Assembly: GCA_037442505.1 (NCBI GenBank)
Contig: JBBIPZ010000030.1
Span: 1-19,125 of the forward strand
Direction of reading: 5' to 3'
DNA: 19,125 nt
Source: JBBIPZ01 sp037442505 [NCBI: Deltaproteobacteria bacterium]
Lineage (GTDB): Bacteria; CALINM01
Below, in pieces: positions 1 to 7,629 of the stretch. The position numbers and the translations under genes are program-made. The notes beneath the pieces are model-generated. The model was not told the DNA's origin and ran no database searches. It saw only the letters and a program-made list of their open reading frames with translations. Numbering within the stretch: position 1 is the first letter of the stretch; the number at the start of each line of letters is the position of its first letter.

Positions 1-42
1 GTTTACGTGGGGCTTCTTCCTCTCATATTTTGCCTTTGCCAT
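1..42 (-). CDS. tuf: Elongation factor Tu, N-terminal 14 codons (partial)
   Basis: The first 14 codons read MAKAKYERKKPHVN, the typical start of bacterial EF-Tu, which delivers aminoacyl-tRNA to the ribosome. The rest lies beyond the left window edge. The ATG is at 42-40. A strong AGGAGG Shine-Dalgarno at 54-49 overlaps the fusA stop codon (55-53), so the two genes are tightly coupled. The position as last gene of rpsL-rpsG-fusA-tuf supports the call. Nothing about the GTPase domain can be checked here. Confidence 0.95.
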   Translation of the reverse strand, partial: MAKAKYERKKPHVN

Positions 43-52
43 ATCTTGCCTC

Positions 53-2131
53 CTACTTACCTGCTCTTAATTTTAGTATCTGTTCTGCTATATTACCTGG
101 TACAGGCTCATAATGCGAAAAGTGCATAGTATATGTAGCCCTTCCCTGTGTCATAGAACGCAAATCTGTAGCGTAACCAAACATATCGGAAAGGGGAACA
201 AAACAAGTTATCACCTGAGCTGTTCCCCTCATCTCCATTCCATGTATCTTACCACGCCTTGAATTTAAGTCCCCCATTACATCGCCCATAAAGTTTTCCG
301 GGGTAACAACCTCAACTTTCATTATTGGCTCTAATAGTATGGGTTTAGCTTTGCTAAAAGCCTCCTTGAAAGCCATCGAACCAGCAATTTTAAAAGCCAT
401 TTCTGACGAGTCAACCTCGTGATAAGAACCATCAAATAGTGTAACCTTGACATCAGTAACAGGATAACCAGCTAAGACACCTAAATCTAATGCTTCTCTA
501 ACACCTTTTTCTATGGCTGGAATATATTCTTTTGGTATCACACCACCGACTATTTTATTTTCAAAAACAAAACCCGCACCTGCTTCAAGAGGCTCTATCT
601 CCAACCAGCAATGCCCATATTGTCCACGTCCACCTGTTTGCCTGATATATTTTCCTTCCGCCTTTGCTTTCTGAGTAATAGCTTCTTTGTATGCAACCTG
701 TGGTTTTCCTACATTGGCTTCTACCTTAAATTCCCTCATCATTCTATCTATAATAATCTCAAGATGAAGCTCTCCCATTCCCGAAATAATTGTCTGACCA
801 GTCTCTTCATCTGTTTTTACCCTGAAAGATGGGTCCTCCATCGCAAGTTTTTGCAGAGCGATACTTAGCTTTTCCTGATCTGCTTTAGATTTAGGCTCTA
901 CAGCGATAGATATAACTGGTTCTGGAAACTCCATAGCCTCAAGTATCACTGGATTGGCATCGTCACAAAGAGTATCTCCAGTTGTAGTAAACTTCAAACC
1001 GACCGCCGCAGCTATATCACCAGCCAACACTTCTTTTATCTCTTCTCTTTTGTTGGCGTGCATCTTCAAAAGCCTGCCTATTCTCTCTTTTTTATCTTTT
1101 GATGCATTATATACATAGCTACCAGATTCCAATCTACCAGAATAAACTCTAAAATATGTCAACTGTCCAACAAAAGGATCTGTCATAATTTTAAACGCCA
1201 GCGCAGAAAAAGCCTCATCATCAGAAGGTTTTCTAACCACTTCAACCCCATCTGGTGTTTTACCTTTAACAGGTGGGACATCAACTGGTGAAGGCAAAAA
1301 GTTAACAACCGCATCAAGGAGTGGCTGGACCCCTTTATTTTTAAATGCTGAGCCACAAAGCACAGGAACCAGCTTTATTTCAAGCACTCCCTTCCTGATT
1401 GCAGCCAAGATTTCTGCTTCTGTAACTTCTCCGCCCTCAAGAAATTTCTCCATTATAACTTCATCAACATCCGAAACTCTTTCAATCATTTTTTCACGCC
1501 ATTCTTCAGCAAGAGACTTCAAGTCAGCAGGAATTTCCTCTTCATGAAACTTCGCACCTAATGTTTCATCTTCCCACACAAACGCTTTCATCCTTATCAG
1601 GTCAATTATGCCTACAAACTTGTCTTCAGCACCGTAAGGTATCTGTATTGGAACTGGAAGTGTTCCAAGTCTTTCGTAAATAGATTGGGTTGATTTAAAG
1701 AAATCAGCACCAACTCTATCCATCTTGTTTATAAATGCGATTCTGGGAACACCATATTTATCTGCCTGCCTCCAGACCGTCTCAGATTGTGGCTGAACAC
1801 CCGCAACTGCATCAAACACAGCCACCGCACCATCAAGTACTTTCAGGGATCTTTCAACCTCTATCGTGAAATCAACGTGACCTGGGGTATCGATTATGTT
1901 TATTCTATGGTTATTCCAGAAACAGGTTGTGGTAGCAGAAGTAATCGTTATACCTCTTTCCTGTTCCTGTTCCATCCAGTCCATTGTTGCAGTTCCTTCA
2001 TGGACTTCACCGATTTTATATGAAACACCTGTATAATAAAGAATTCTTTCGGTAACAGTTGTTTTACCGGCATCAATGTGAGCCATGATACCTATATTTC
2101 TACATCTTTCTAATGGTACTGTCCTTGCCAA
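53..2131 (-). CDS. fusA: Elongation factor G, ribosomal translocase
   Basis: This 692-residue protein is full-length EF-G, the cytoplasmic GTPase that drives tRNA-mRNA translocation and, with RRF, ribosome recycling. The GTPase motifs are visible: P-loop AHIDAGKT near residues 17-24, DTPGH at 81-85 and NKMD at 135-138. The later EF-G domains follow, with normal length and no gaps. The start is a TTG at 2131, giving the usual family N-terminus MARTVPLER. An AGGAAGGAGA ribosome binding site lies about 8 bases upstream, and the first internal Met (residue 16) would cut into the P-loop region. The gene starts 22 bases after rpsG and its stop overlaps the tuf ribosome binding site. It is certainly part of the str operon. 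Confidence 0.98.
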   Translation of the reverse strand: MARTVPLERCRNIGIMAHIDAGKTTVTERILYYTGVSYKIGEVHEGTATMDWMEQEQERGITITSATTTCFWNNHRINIIDTPGHVDFTIEVERSLKVLDGAVAVFDAVAGVQPQSETVWRQADKYGVPRIAFINKMDRVGADFFKSTQSIYERLGTLPVPIQIPYGAEDKFVGIIDLIRMKAFVWEDETLGAKFHEEEIPADLKSLAEEWREKMIERVSDVDEVIMEKFLEGGEVTEAEILAAIRKGVLEIKLVPVLCGSAFKNKGVQPLLDAVVNFLPSPVDVPPVKGKTPDGVEVVRKPSDDEAFSALAFKIMTDPFVGQLTYFRVYSGRLESGSYVYNASKDKKERIGRLLKMHANKREEIKEVLAGDIAAAVGLKFTTTGDTLCDDANPVILEAMEFPEPVISIAVEPKSKADQEKLSIALQKLAMEDPSFRVKTDEETGQTIISGMGELHLEIIIDRMMREFKVEANVGKPQVAYKEAITQKAKAEGKYIRQTGGRGQYGHCWLEIEPLEAGAGFVFENKIVGGVIPKEYIPAIEKGVREALDLGVLAGYPVTDVKVTLFDGSYHEVDSSEMAFKIAGSMAFKEAFSKAKPILLEPIMKVEVVTPENFMGDVMGDLNSRRGKIHGMEMRGTAQVITCFVPLSDMFGYATDLRSMTQGRATYTMHFSHYEPVPGNIAEQILKLRAGK

Positions 2132-2153
2132 AACCGTCTCTCCTTCCTATTTT

Positions 2154-2624
2154 TTACCAACGAAAATGCGCAAAAGCCTTATTAGCCTCTGCCATCTTAT
2201 GAACATCTTCTCTCTTCTTAACCGCTCCACCCTTATTGTTGTAAGCGTCAAGAATCTCCGCAGCCAATTTATTAACCATGCCTCTTTCATTACGTGTGCG
2301 AGCTGCATTTATGATCCATCTTATCGCAAGAGAAACCTTTCTGTTGCTTCTAACTTCCATGGGGACCTGATAAGTGGCGCCACCAACCCTTCTTGGCCTT
2401 ACCTCAATCACAGGTTTCACATTTTCCATAGCCTGTTTGAAGGCTTGCAAAGCATCTATATTAAGTTTCTTTCCTGCATTATCAACTGCTGTATAAAATA
2501 TTTTTTGTGCGATATTTTTCTTTCCCTTCTCCATCATACAGTTTATAAACTTTGCTACTATCAAATCATTATAAACGGGATCGGGTAGTATTTTTCTTAC
2601 TTCTGCTCTTCTTCTTCTCGCCAT
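2154..2624 (-). CDS. rpsG: 30S ribosomal protein S7
   Basis: At 156 residues this is standard S7 length. S7 nucleates assembly of the 30S head by binding the 3' domain of 16S rRNA, and contacts the E-site tRNA. The basic [10 protein letters not shown] start, the PDPVYND segment (about 15-21), and the GGATYQVP and RWIINAAR stretches are characteristic. The ATG at 2624 has a GGGGAG ribosome binding site. The gene lies 14 bases after rpsL and 22 bases before fusA. In several bacteria S7 represses its own operon through the rpsL-rpsG spacer; the 14-base spacer here is too short for the enterobacterial-type structure. Confidence 0.98.
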   Translation of the reverse strand: MARRRRAEVRKILPDPVYNDLIVAKFINCMMEKGKKNIAQKIFYTAVDNAGKKLNIDALQAFKQAMENVKPVIEVRPRRVGGATYQVPMEVRSNRKVSLAIRWIINAARTRNERGMVNKLAAEILDAYNNKGGAVKKREDVHKMAEANKAFAHFRW

Positions 2625-2638
2625 AAAGTCACTCCCCT

Positions 2639-3013
2639 TTAAGCCTTTGGTTTCTTAGTGCCATACTTTGAACGACTCTTCTTTCTATTCTGAACACCAC
2701 CTGAGTCAAGCGCACCTCTAACAATATGATAACGAACACCTGGGAGGTCTTTTACCCTTCCACCCCTGACCAAAACAACAGAGTGTTCCTGCAGATTATG
2801 CCCTTCGCCAGGTATGTAAGAAGTTACTTCATACTTGTTAGTCAACCTCACCCTCGCTACTTTTCTCAAAGCAGAGTTGGGCTTCTTAGGTGTAGTAGTG
2901 TAAACCCTTACACAAACCCCCCTACGCTGTGGGCAATTTGTCAAAGCAGGAGATTTAGACTTTCTCTTTAACTTTTCCCTTCCATATTTTACCAACTGAT
3001 TAATTGTAGGCAT
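2639..3013 (-). CDS. rpsL: 30S ribosomal protein S12
   Basis: This is full-length S12 (124 residues), the decoding-site protein of the 30S subunit. Family signatures are [12 protein letters not shown] (about 39-51) and [13 protein letters not shown] (about 84-96). The lysines that mutate in streptomycin resistance (K43 and K88, E. coli numbering) are present in wild-type form, so a streptomycin-sensitive S12 is predicted. The Asp that RimO methylthiolates is retained in the KDLPG motif. The ATG at 3013 follows a GAGAGG-type ribosome binding site. It is the first gene of the str operon and has its own promoter at 3071-3100. rpoC is not upstream, unlike in many bacteria. Confidence 0.98.
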   Translation of the reverse strand: MPTINQLVKYGREKLKRKSKSPALTNCPQRRGVCVRVYTTTPKKPNSALRKVARVRLTNKYEVTSYIPGEGHNLQEHSVVLVRGGRVKDLPGVRYHIVRGALDSGGVQNRKKSRSKYGTKKPKA

Positions 3014-3070
3014 ACTTACCTCTCACAAAAAAAATAAAAAAGCTTCCACTTACTCAAATTGAGCCTTAAA

Positions 3071-3100
3071 AGTATATTTCATCTCTATATAGCTTGTCAA
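3071..3100 (-). promoter_or_regulatory. Sigma-70-type promoter of the str operon
   Basis: On the minus strand TTGACA (3100-3095) is followed after 18 bases by TATACT (3076-3071), a near-perfect pair upstream of rpsL. The predicted start site is near 3064, giving a leader of about 50 bases before the rpsL ATG. The leader is A/T rich with a long T run and no obvious attenuator. Confidence 0.75.
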
Positions 3101-3206
3101 GTCAAAATTACTTAACAGCTACATTTTCTTTATTTTTTTAAATCAGGATTGATATTTTTACCATTTTTGTATAACTATTGTCAATTAAAATTACCAATAT
3201 AGACCT

Positions 3207-3255
3207 TAAAAAAAATCTCTTACTCTGGGACACATCCCCGGTCCCCTCGTGTAAG
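3207..3255 (-). terminator. GC-rich hairpin with T8 tract: second terminator or REP-like palindrome
   Basis: In an otherwise A/T-rich gap, the minus strand shows CTTAC (3255-3251), GGGAC (3245-3241), a 9-base loop, GTCCC (3231-3227) and GTAAG (3223-3219), then AGA and eight T residues (3215-3208). The two arms are separated by unequal internal loops. It could be a back-up terminator after tsaD, isolating the str promoter. The GGGACACATCCCC-type core also resembles REP-like palindromes found scattered in many genomes. A genome-wide search would separate the two readings. Confidence 0.5.
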
Positions 3256-3266
3256 TTATTAATTTA

Positions 3267-3299
3267 TAAAAAATTTTAAATCATTTTCGATGATTTAAA
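3267..3299 (-). terminator. Intrinsic terminator overlapping the tsaD stop
   Basis: A perfect 10-base inverted repeat, TTTAAATCAT / ATGATTTAAA (3299-3290 and 3284-3275), has a 5-base loop. On the minus strand it is followed by A and six T residues. The tsaD TAA is inside the first arm. The stem is A/T rich and therefore weak, but its position at the end of the long gene run suits a terminator. Confidence 0.6.
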
Positions 3300-4284
3300 T
3301 TGACCAATCTGGCACAGCAGATACAGTAAGTGGCGTTACAACACCCTTTGATAAAAAGTGATGTCCAACAACACCAATCATTGCAGCGTTATCAGTGCAG
3401 AAATCAAAAGATGGGATAAAAAGATTGATATTCTCATCTTTACAGCGGTTTTCAAAAACACGCCTGAGCATCATATTGGCTGAAACTCCACCTGAAACAA
3501 CAATGTCCTTTGTAGCATAAAGTTTGGCTGCTAAAATAGTTTTCTCAACAAGGATTTCAACTACCTTTCTTTGAAAACTTGCTGCAAGGTTAGTTTTAAA
3601 ACTATCAGACAAAGGTTGATTTTTTTTGCTTAAATTGAGTGCAGCAGTCTTAAGACCAGAAAAACTAAAATCACGCTCTTTTAGAAGCGGTGTCGGTAAT
3701 TCTATGTCTCCAATAAAATCTCCAGCAACTTCCTGTATAACTGGACCGCCAGGATATCCAAGCCCTAATATTTTTGCTACCTTGTCAAATGATTCTCCCG
3801 CAGCATCATCACGTGTCTGACTATAAAGTTCATAATCTCTGAAATCTTTTACAAGGTATATTGCTGTGTGACCTCCAGATGCTACAAGTGCAGTAAAAGG
3901 AAAAGATGGTCTTTTTCTTTCTAAAAAAGGGGCAAAAAAATGACCCTCAATGTGATTTACACCGAAAAAAGGTTTTTTTAAAGATTGTGCTATGCCTTTG
4001 GCAAACATAACACCCACAAGCAAAGAACCAACTAAACCCGGACCAAGTGTACAACAAACCCCATCAATATCCGTTAGTTTTTTATTTGACTTTTCAAGTG
4101 TGTCTTTTAAAACGTATGTGATATTTTCTAAGTGTTTTCTTGCAGCTATTTCTGGAACAATCCCACCAAACCTTTCATGATACTGGTTTTGCGAAGATAT
4201 AGTATAAGATAACAACTTAAATTCATCTTCTATAAGCGCTGTGGATGTATCATCACAAGACGTCTCTACTGCAAGAACTAACAT
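3295..4284 (-). CDS. tsaD: tRNA N6-adenosine threonylcarbamoyltransferase
   Basis: TsaD transfers threonylcarbamoyl from threonylcarbamoyl-AMP to A37 of ANN-decoding tRNAs, working with TsaB and TsaE in the cytoplasm. The 329-residue protein has the Kae1/TsaD start MLVLAVETSCDDTS and the iron-binding motif HIEGH (H111 and H115). It also has the SGGHT loop (135-139), the GESFDK stretch (162-167), the VSGGVSAN nucleotide-binding segment (262-269) and the metal-ligand Asp in TDNAA (D297). The ATG at 4284 overlaps the upstream lipoprotein stop by one base (TAATG), which indicates translational coupling. It is the last gene of the long run, so this essential gene may depend on a distant promoter or on an unseen internal one. 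Confidence 0.97.
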   Translation of the reverse strand: MLVLAVETSCDDTSTALIEDEFKLLSYTISSQNQYHERFGGIVPEIAARKHLENITYVLKDTLEKSNKKLTDIDGVCCTLGPGLVGSLLVGVMFAKGIAQSLKKPFFGVNHIEGHFFAPFLERKRPSFPFTALVASGGHTAIYLVKDFRDYELYSQTRDDAAGESFDKVAKILGLGYPGGPVIQEVAGDFIGDIELPTPLLKERDFSFSGLKTAALNLSKKNQPLSDSFKTNLAASFQRKVVEILVEKTILAAKLYATKDIVVSGGVSANMMLRRVFENRCKDENINLFIPSFDFCTDNAAMIGVVGHHFLSKGVVTPLTVSAVPDWSI

Positions 4285-4568
4285 TAGTACTCTCTTGGAT
4301 AAACATACCAGAGTATGCCTTTTGATGTTGCAAACACCTTTATATATACGGGGATGTTTTTATATGTCGCTCTCACCACAGCTACACCATTTTTGTTAAG
4401 GGCATGTACAACAACATCTTGGCTTTCTTCGATAGCAAATCTGTTGTAAAGGTTTGTTTTGTCAATGGCTTCAACAGTCACGGGCACATCAGGTGGTAAA
4501 GAACACGATACCACAACAAAAACAAAAAGTGCAAAACTAAACATTTTTAGATATTTCATTAATCGCAT
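4284..4568 (-). CDS. Small lipoprotein of unknown function
   Basis: This 94-residue protein has a basic N-terminus, a hydrophobic segment (about 7-20) and a VVSC lipobox with Cys22, so it is predicted to be a lipoprotein. The mature part (about 72 residues) contains short strands such as DVVVHALN and PVYIKVFA and ends in WYVYPREY. I recognise no family. The ATG at 4568 has a GAGG ribosome binding site 9 bases upstream; the alternative Met4 at 4559 is too far from it. The gene overlaps the end of the cysteine desulfurase gene by 32 bases and tsaD by one base, so it is co-translated with both. A link to either neighbour's function cannot be inferred from sequence. Confidence 0.8.
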   Translation of the reverse strand: MRLMKYLKMFSFALFVFVVVSCSLPPDVPVTVEAIDKTNLYNRFAIEESQDVVVHALNKNGVAVVRATYKNIPVYIKVFATSKGILWYVYPREY

Positions 4569-5685
4569 TTATAAAAGCCTCAACATCATTTTCTGTATTA
4601 AAGTATCCTGGGCTTACCCTCACCGTTCCGGATGGAAACGTGCCTATCAATTTATGCGCAAGAGGAGCACAATGCAACCCAACCCTTACATATATATCAT
4701 AAATCTCATCTAAAATAAAGCCAACTTCTGAGCAGTCCATTTTTTTTATATTAAACGATAATGCAGATGCACGCCTTTCAGGCTCTTTTGGCCCATACAT
4801 GACAACTTTGTCATTATTGGAAAGCCCTTCAACAAGTCTTTTCCCTAACAGAATCTCATGTTTTCTTATGTTTTCAATACCAGTATCTAATATGAAATTT
4901 ACTCCCGCTAAAAGTCCAGCAATTCCAGGTGTGTTTAACGTGCCACACTCTAATTTTTCAGGCATATCAGTAGGTTGCGTTAGTTCTGACGATCTTGTCC
5001 CTGTTCCACCTTCTTTAATTGTTTTAAGGTTAATAGCTTCACTGACGTAAATAAAACCAGTCCCTTGAGGGCCAAAAAGTGACTTGTGCCCAGCCCCTGC
5101 CATAATATCAATCTTCATTTTTTCAACATCAATCGGGAGTATACCGGCTGTTTGTGCAACATCGAGCATGGTTATTATCCCATACTGTTTGCAAATCTTA
5201 AATGTCTCCTCTACTGGTGTGATTGTGCCTATAACATTGGATGCATGTGTAATTACTATAAGCTTTGTTTTGTCTGTGATAAGCTTTGTAACATCTTCGG
5301 GAGAAAATGTGCCATCCTTATTGCATGTTATGTACTTTACACTTATATTTATTGATTTTTCAAGAGTGCTAAGAGGTCTTAACACAGAATTGTGTTCTAA
5401 AGGCGTTGTTATAACCTCATCCCCGGCTTCTAAAACTCCTTTTATTCCTATGTTTAGCGCATCTGTAGCATTAGATGTGAAGGCAATATTATCACAATTT
5501 TTAATATTAAATAAATCAGCCAGTGCCTCACGGCATTTAAATACTAAACGGGAAGCCTCTAACGACAGCTTATAGCCCCCTCTGCCCGGATTAGCACCAA
5601 CATTACGCAAAATATCATTTATTGCCGTATAAACAGCTTCTGGCTTTGGAAACGAAGTTGCAGAATTATCAAGATATACACCCAT
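4537..5685 (-). CDS. Cysteine desulfurase-family PLP enzyme (class V, EF2568-like)
   Basis: This class V aminotransferase-fold enzyme would abstract sulfur (or selenium) from cysteine or selenocysteine. From the chosen start MGVYLDNSATSFPKP (5685) it has 382 residues. It shows AGAGHKSLFGPQG with the PLP-binding Lys201, LDVAQTAG with the PLP-contacting Asp, and RVGLHCAPLAH with the candidate persulfide Cys339. The pattern fits the TIGR01977 (EF2568) branch and not classic IscS. That branch has been linked to selenium-dependent molybdenum hydroxylase systems in other bacteria. An upstream Met at 5721 would overlap the SPASM gene by 35 bases and add a non-family N-terminus, so I reject it. The ATG follows the SPASM stop by one base. 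It may supply sulfur or selenium to the pathway here, or serve housekeeping Fe-S assembly. Confidence 0.85.
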   Translation of the reverse strand: MGVYLDNSATSFPKPEAVYTAINDILRNVGANPGRGGYKLSLEASRLVFKCREALADLFNIKNCDNIAFTSNATDALNIGIKGVLEAGDEVITTPLEHNSVLRPLSTLEKSINISVKYITCNKDGTFSPEDVTKLITDKTKLIVITHASNVIGTITPVEETFKICKQYGIITMLDVAQTAGILPIDVEKMKIDIMAGAGHKSLFGPQGTGFIYVSEAINLKTIKEGGTGTRSSELTQPTDMPEKLECGTLNTPGIAGLLAGVNFILDTGIENIRKHEILLGKRLVEGLSNNDKVVMYGPKEPERRASALSFNIKKMDCSEVGFILDEIYDIYVRVGLHCAPLAHKLIGTFPSGTVRVSPGYFNTENDVEAFINAINEISKNV

Positions 5686-5686
5686 A

Positions 5687-6541
5687 CTATTTACCACATA
5701 GAGGATCTTTTTTCCCATCATTAAGAAAAAACGCAGTTCCAGGACAGCCTAACTTACAATCAGTTTTATTAGCGCACACGTTACACAACGAGGTTACTTC
5801 AAATCTTTCCATAACATCTTTTCCCCTTCTCCATATTGTAGCAAAATCTTCATCAAAAAGAGAACCTAAAGATACAGGAATGCTCTTGCAGGGATAAACA
5901 GTTCCGTTTTGAACGTATCCCATCAAACTTCCTCCCTGACAGCCTTTAAAAAGTTGTGCATCATTCAGGTTTAAATACTTAGCGAGAAAAAAATCATGCA
6001 CCTGAAACGAGATTTTATTAAGATAGGCTTTTGTAAAATCAAACTTTTTCAAATCTTCGCTCTTCAGGTAACATTCTTTAATTTTTGAAAATTCATTAAC
6101 AAGATCTGGATTTGGTATAACAATTTTTTTTATGCCAGAAGATACGGCAAAATCAAGTAATAACTTAAACTGTTCGAAATTACTGGCAGTTAGAAAGAAT
6201 GAAAGAATAATATTTTTATTTATAGATTGTTTCAAAACATCAAGGAGAGCCTTAATCTCAGCATGGGTTAACCAAAACGGTACTTCATAGATTATTTCAG
6301 AAAATTTGCTATCTTGCGCTGCTTTAAGAGATTCAATATCGCAACATTTAACCAATCTTTGAAATGCGTTTAGTTTAATCAACTCAGTATTTTCAGAAAA
6401 AAGACTAATAGAACTACTATCAAGCTCCAATTCTAAAGTGAATAGTTTTAGTTTTTCTATCTTTTTGAAAATTAGTAAAAACGCATCACTGCCTTTCTTC
6501 CAACCAGTGAAAGAAAGTGTTAGTCTCAATGGTAACATCAT
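5687..6541 (-). CDS. GeoRSP-type SPASM protein lacking the radical SAM cluster motif
   Basis: This 284-residue protein has no CX3CX2C motif in its N-terminal two thirds, so it should not bind the SAM-cleaving cluster. The C-terminus is a full seven-cysteine SPASM domain: C201, C218, then C253-X2-C256-X5-C262-X3-C266, and C282. The same spacing occurs in the neighbouring radical SAM enzyme. I assign it to the SPASM-only member of the GeoRSP system. The SPASM domain would carry up to two auxiliary 4Fe-4S clusters. A likely role is partner, electron conduit or substrate platform for the radical SAM enzyme. The start is ATG ATG at 6541; an in-frame stop just upstream excludes a longer protein, and the ribosome binding site (TAGAG) is weak. 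It lies 22 bases after the small peptide ORF. Confidence 0.82.
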   Translation of the reverse strand: MMLPLRLTLSFTGWKKGSDAFLLIFKKIEKLKLFTLELELDSSSISLFSENTELIKLNAFQRLVKCCDIESLKAAQDSKFSEIIYEVPFWLTHAEIKALLDVLKQSINKNIILSFFLTASNFEQFKLLLDFAVSSGIKKIVIPNPDLVNEFSKIKECYLKSEDLKKFDFTKAYLNKISFQVHDFFLAKYLNLNDAQLFKGCQGGSLMGYVQNGTVYPCKSIPVSLGSLFDEDFATIWRRGKDVMERFEVTSLCNVCANKTDCKLGCPGTAFFLNDGKKDPLCGK

Positions 6542-6563
6542 AAGCTAAACTCTATAACGAACT

Positions 6564-6617
6564 TTAACAAGGATGAACTGACGAAAAACCAGTGCTTTTT
6601 GGTTTAATATATCTCAT
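6564..6617 (-). CDS. 17-residue peptide ORF, candidate substrate of the radical SAM/SPASM pair
   Basis: The ORF is ATG at 6617 to TAA at 6564 and encodes MRYIKPKSTGFSSVHPC. It begins one base after the radical SAM gene stop (TAA A ATG). Its ribosome binding site GGTGGTGA (6630-6623) matches the anti-SD consensus at 7 of 8 positions, with 5-base spacing, and is better than that of the following SPASM gene. It fills most of the only sizeable gap (77 bases) in the radical SAM cluster. A very short peptide beside a PqqD-like chaperone and a radical SAM/SPASM enzyme is the usual layout of RiPP systems such as PQQ (PqqA) and mycofactocin (MftA). The basic N-terminal part could be a leader, and GFSSVHPC with its terminal Cys a core. 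Function is inferred from context; a coupling ORF or a chance ORF remain possible. Confidence 0.55.
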   Translation of the reverse strand: MRYIKPKSTGFSSVHPC

Positions 6618-6618
6618 T

Positions 6619-7629
6619 TTATTCACCACCTTTCCAACAATGTGGATCTGGATTATGAAAATCTCCTGTTAACATATATGTCCTGGCTTTGCAGCCACCT
6701 AAACAGTTTTCATAGATGCCACAACTGGTGCATTTGCCTTGCGGCACAGGATTTCGTAAGGTGTTTAATATCGGAGAATCTTTCCACAACAAAATTATAT
6801 CATCTCTTAGAATATTTCCAATGGTAACAGGCATAAAACCACATGGAGAAATATCACCATTGGCATGAATATTCAAAGAAAGTTTACCACAGGTGCTGCC
6901 TTTAACAAGTGGACGGTCATTATACTCTGGCAAGAGGTGTATTATTGGATCATCAAAAGAGATTATTATATCTTTTAACGAATGTTTTAGTTCTATAGCT
7001 CTCTTATAAAAATCCTTCCATTCAAGTGGCGTTAGATCAAAAACTTCCATATTTTTATAGCCAAACCCGGTACATTTGTAATTATGCAAAAAAAGCTGTT
7101 TTACTTTACACCTTTCTAACAGCGGAATAATGTCAGAAAAGTTGTGCTGGTTAAATTTTGTGATTACCATAGAAACTGTTGTTTTAACATCTACTTCAGC
7201 TAGTAATTGCAATGTTTCTATTGCTTTTTTAAAGCTGCCTTTACGATTTCGAAAGCTGTCGTGTTCTTCTTCATAAGGACTGTCTATACTTATGCCGACT
7301 GATTTAAAACCAGCAAGCTTGATCTCTTTTGCCTTATCTTTATCAACCAGAAAACCATTAGAATTCATCGAGACATGCAAACCTTTACTACTTGCATATC
7401 TAACATAATCAAAAAGATAAGGAACAATTAAAGGCTCTCCACCACCTAAATTTAAAAAAGGGACCTTCCATTGAGATAAGATATCAACAACTTTTTTATG
7501 CTGTTCAAAAGTAAGCTCTGTTTCTTTAGTCTGTTCGCGCGAGTAGCAATGATGACAGTTAAAGTTACAACGATAAGAAAGGCTTAAGTTAATTGTCAAA
7601 GGGGTGTTTAAAAATAAGTTTTTAGTCAT
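6619..7629 (-). CDS. GeoRSP-type radical SAM/SPASM peptide-modifying enzyme
   Basis: This 336-residue enzyme has the radical SAM cluster motif C21-X3-C25-X2-C28 (YRCNFNCHHCYS), the SAM-contacting GGGEP loop (62-66) and SIDSP (114-118). A complete C-terminal SPASM domain follows: C247, C263, C300-X2-C303-X5-C309-X3-C313 and C331, expected to hold two auxiliary clusters. Such enzymes form carbon-carbon, thioether or epimerised products on ribosomal peptides. The PqqD-like gene directly upstream (8-base overlap) and the SPASM-only protein downstream match the three-gene GeoRSP arrangement first described from Geobacter. The reaction is unknown. The ATG at 7629 is consistent with the family N-terminus, about 20 residues before the first Cys. 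The 17-codon ORF right after it is the best local substrate candidate. Confidence 0.9.
   Translation of the reverse strand: MTKNLFLNTPLTINLSLSYRCNFNCHHCYSREQTKETELTFEQHKKVVDILSQWKVPFLNLGGGEPLIVPYLFDYVRYASSKGLHVSMNSNGFLVDKDKAKEIKLAGFKSVGISIDSPYEEEHDSFRNRKGSFKKAIETLQLLAEVDVKTTVSMVITKFNQHNFSDIIPLLERCKVKQLFLHNYKCTGFGYKNMEVFDLTPLEWKDFYKRAIELKHSLKDIIISFDDPIIHLLPEYNDRPLVKGSTCGKLSLNIHANGDISPCGFMPVTIGNILRDDIILLWKDSPILNTLRNPVPQGKCTSCGIYENCLGGCKARTYMLTGDFHNPDPHCWKGGE

Noticed and set aside
2085-2588. Plus-strand ORF of 167 codons across rpsG and the start of fusA
   Set aside because: It lies antisense to two certain genes, has no family resemblance, and arises from low stop-codon frequency opposite the ribosomal genes.
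3014-3294. Riboswitch or ribosomal-protein leader upstream of rpsL
   Set aside because: The leader after the predicted start site is only about 50 bases, is A/T rich and shows no structured motif.
5084-5575. Plus-strand ORF of 163 codons opposite the cysteine desulfurase gene
   Set aside because: The hydrophobic translation is the mirror of a well-supported enzyme on the minus strand, with no ribosome binding site or homology.
5686-5721. Longer N-terminus for the cysteine desulfurase-family gene, from 5721
   Set aside because: It overlaps the SPASM gene by 35 bases and adds 12 residues before the conserved MGVYLDNSAT start.
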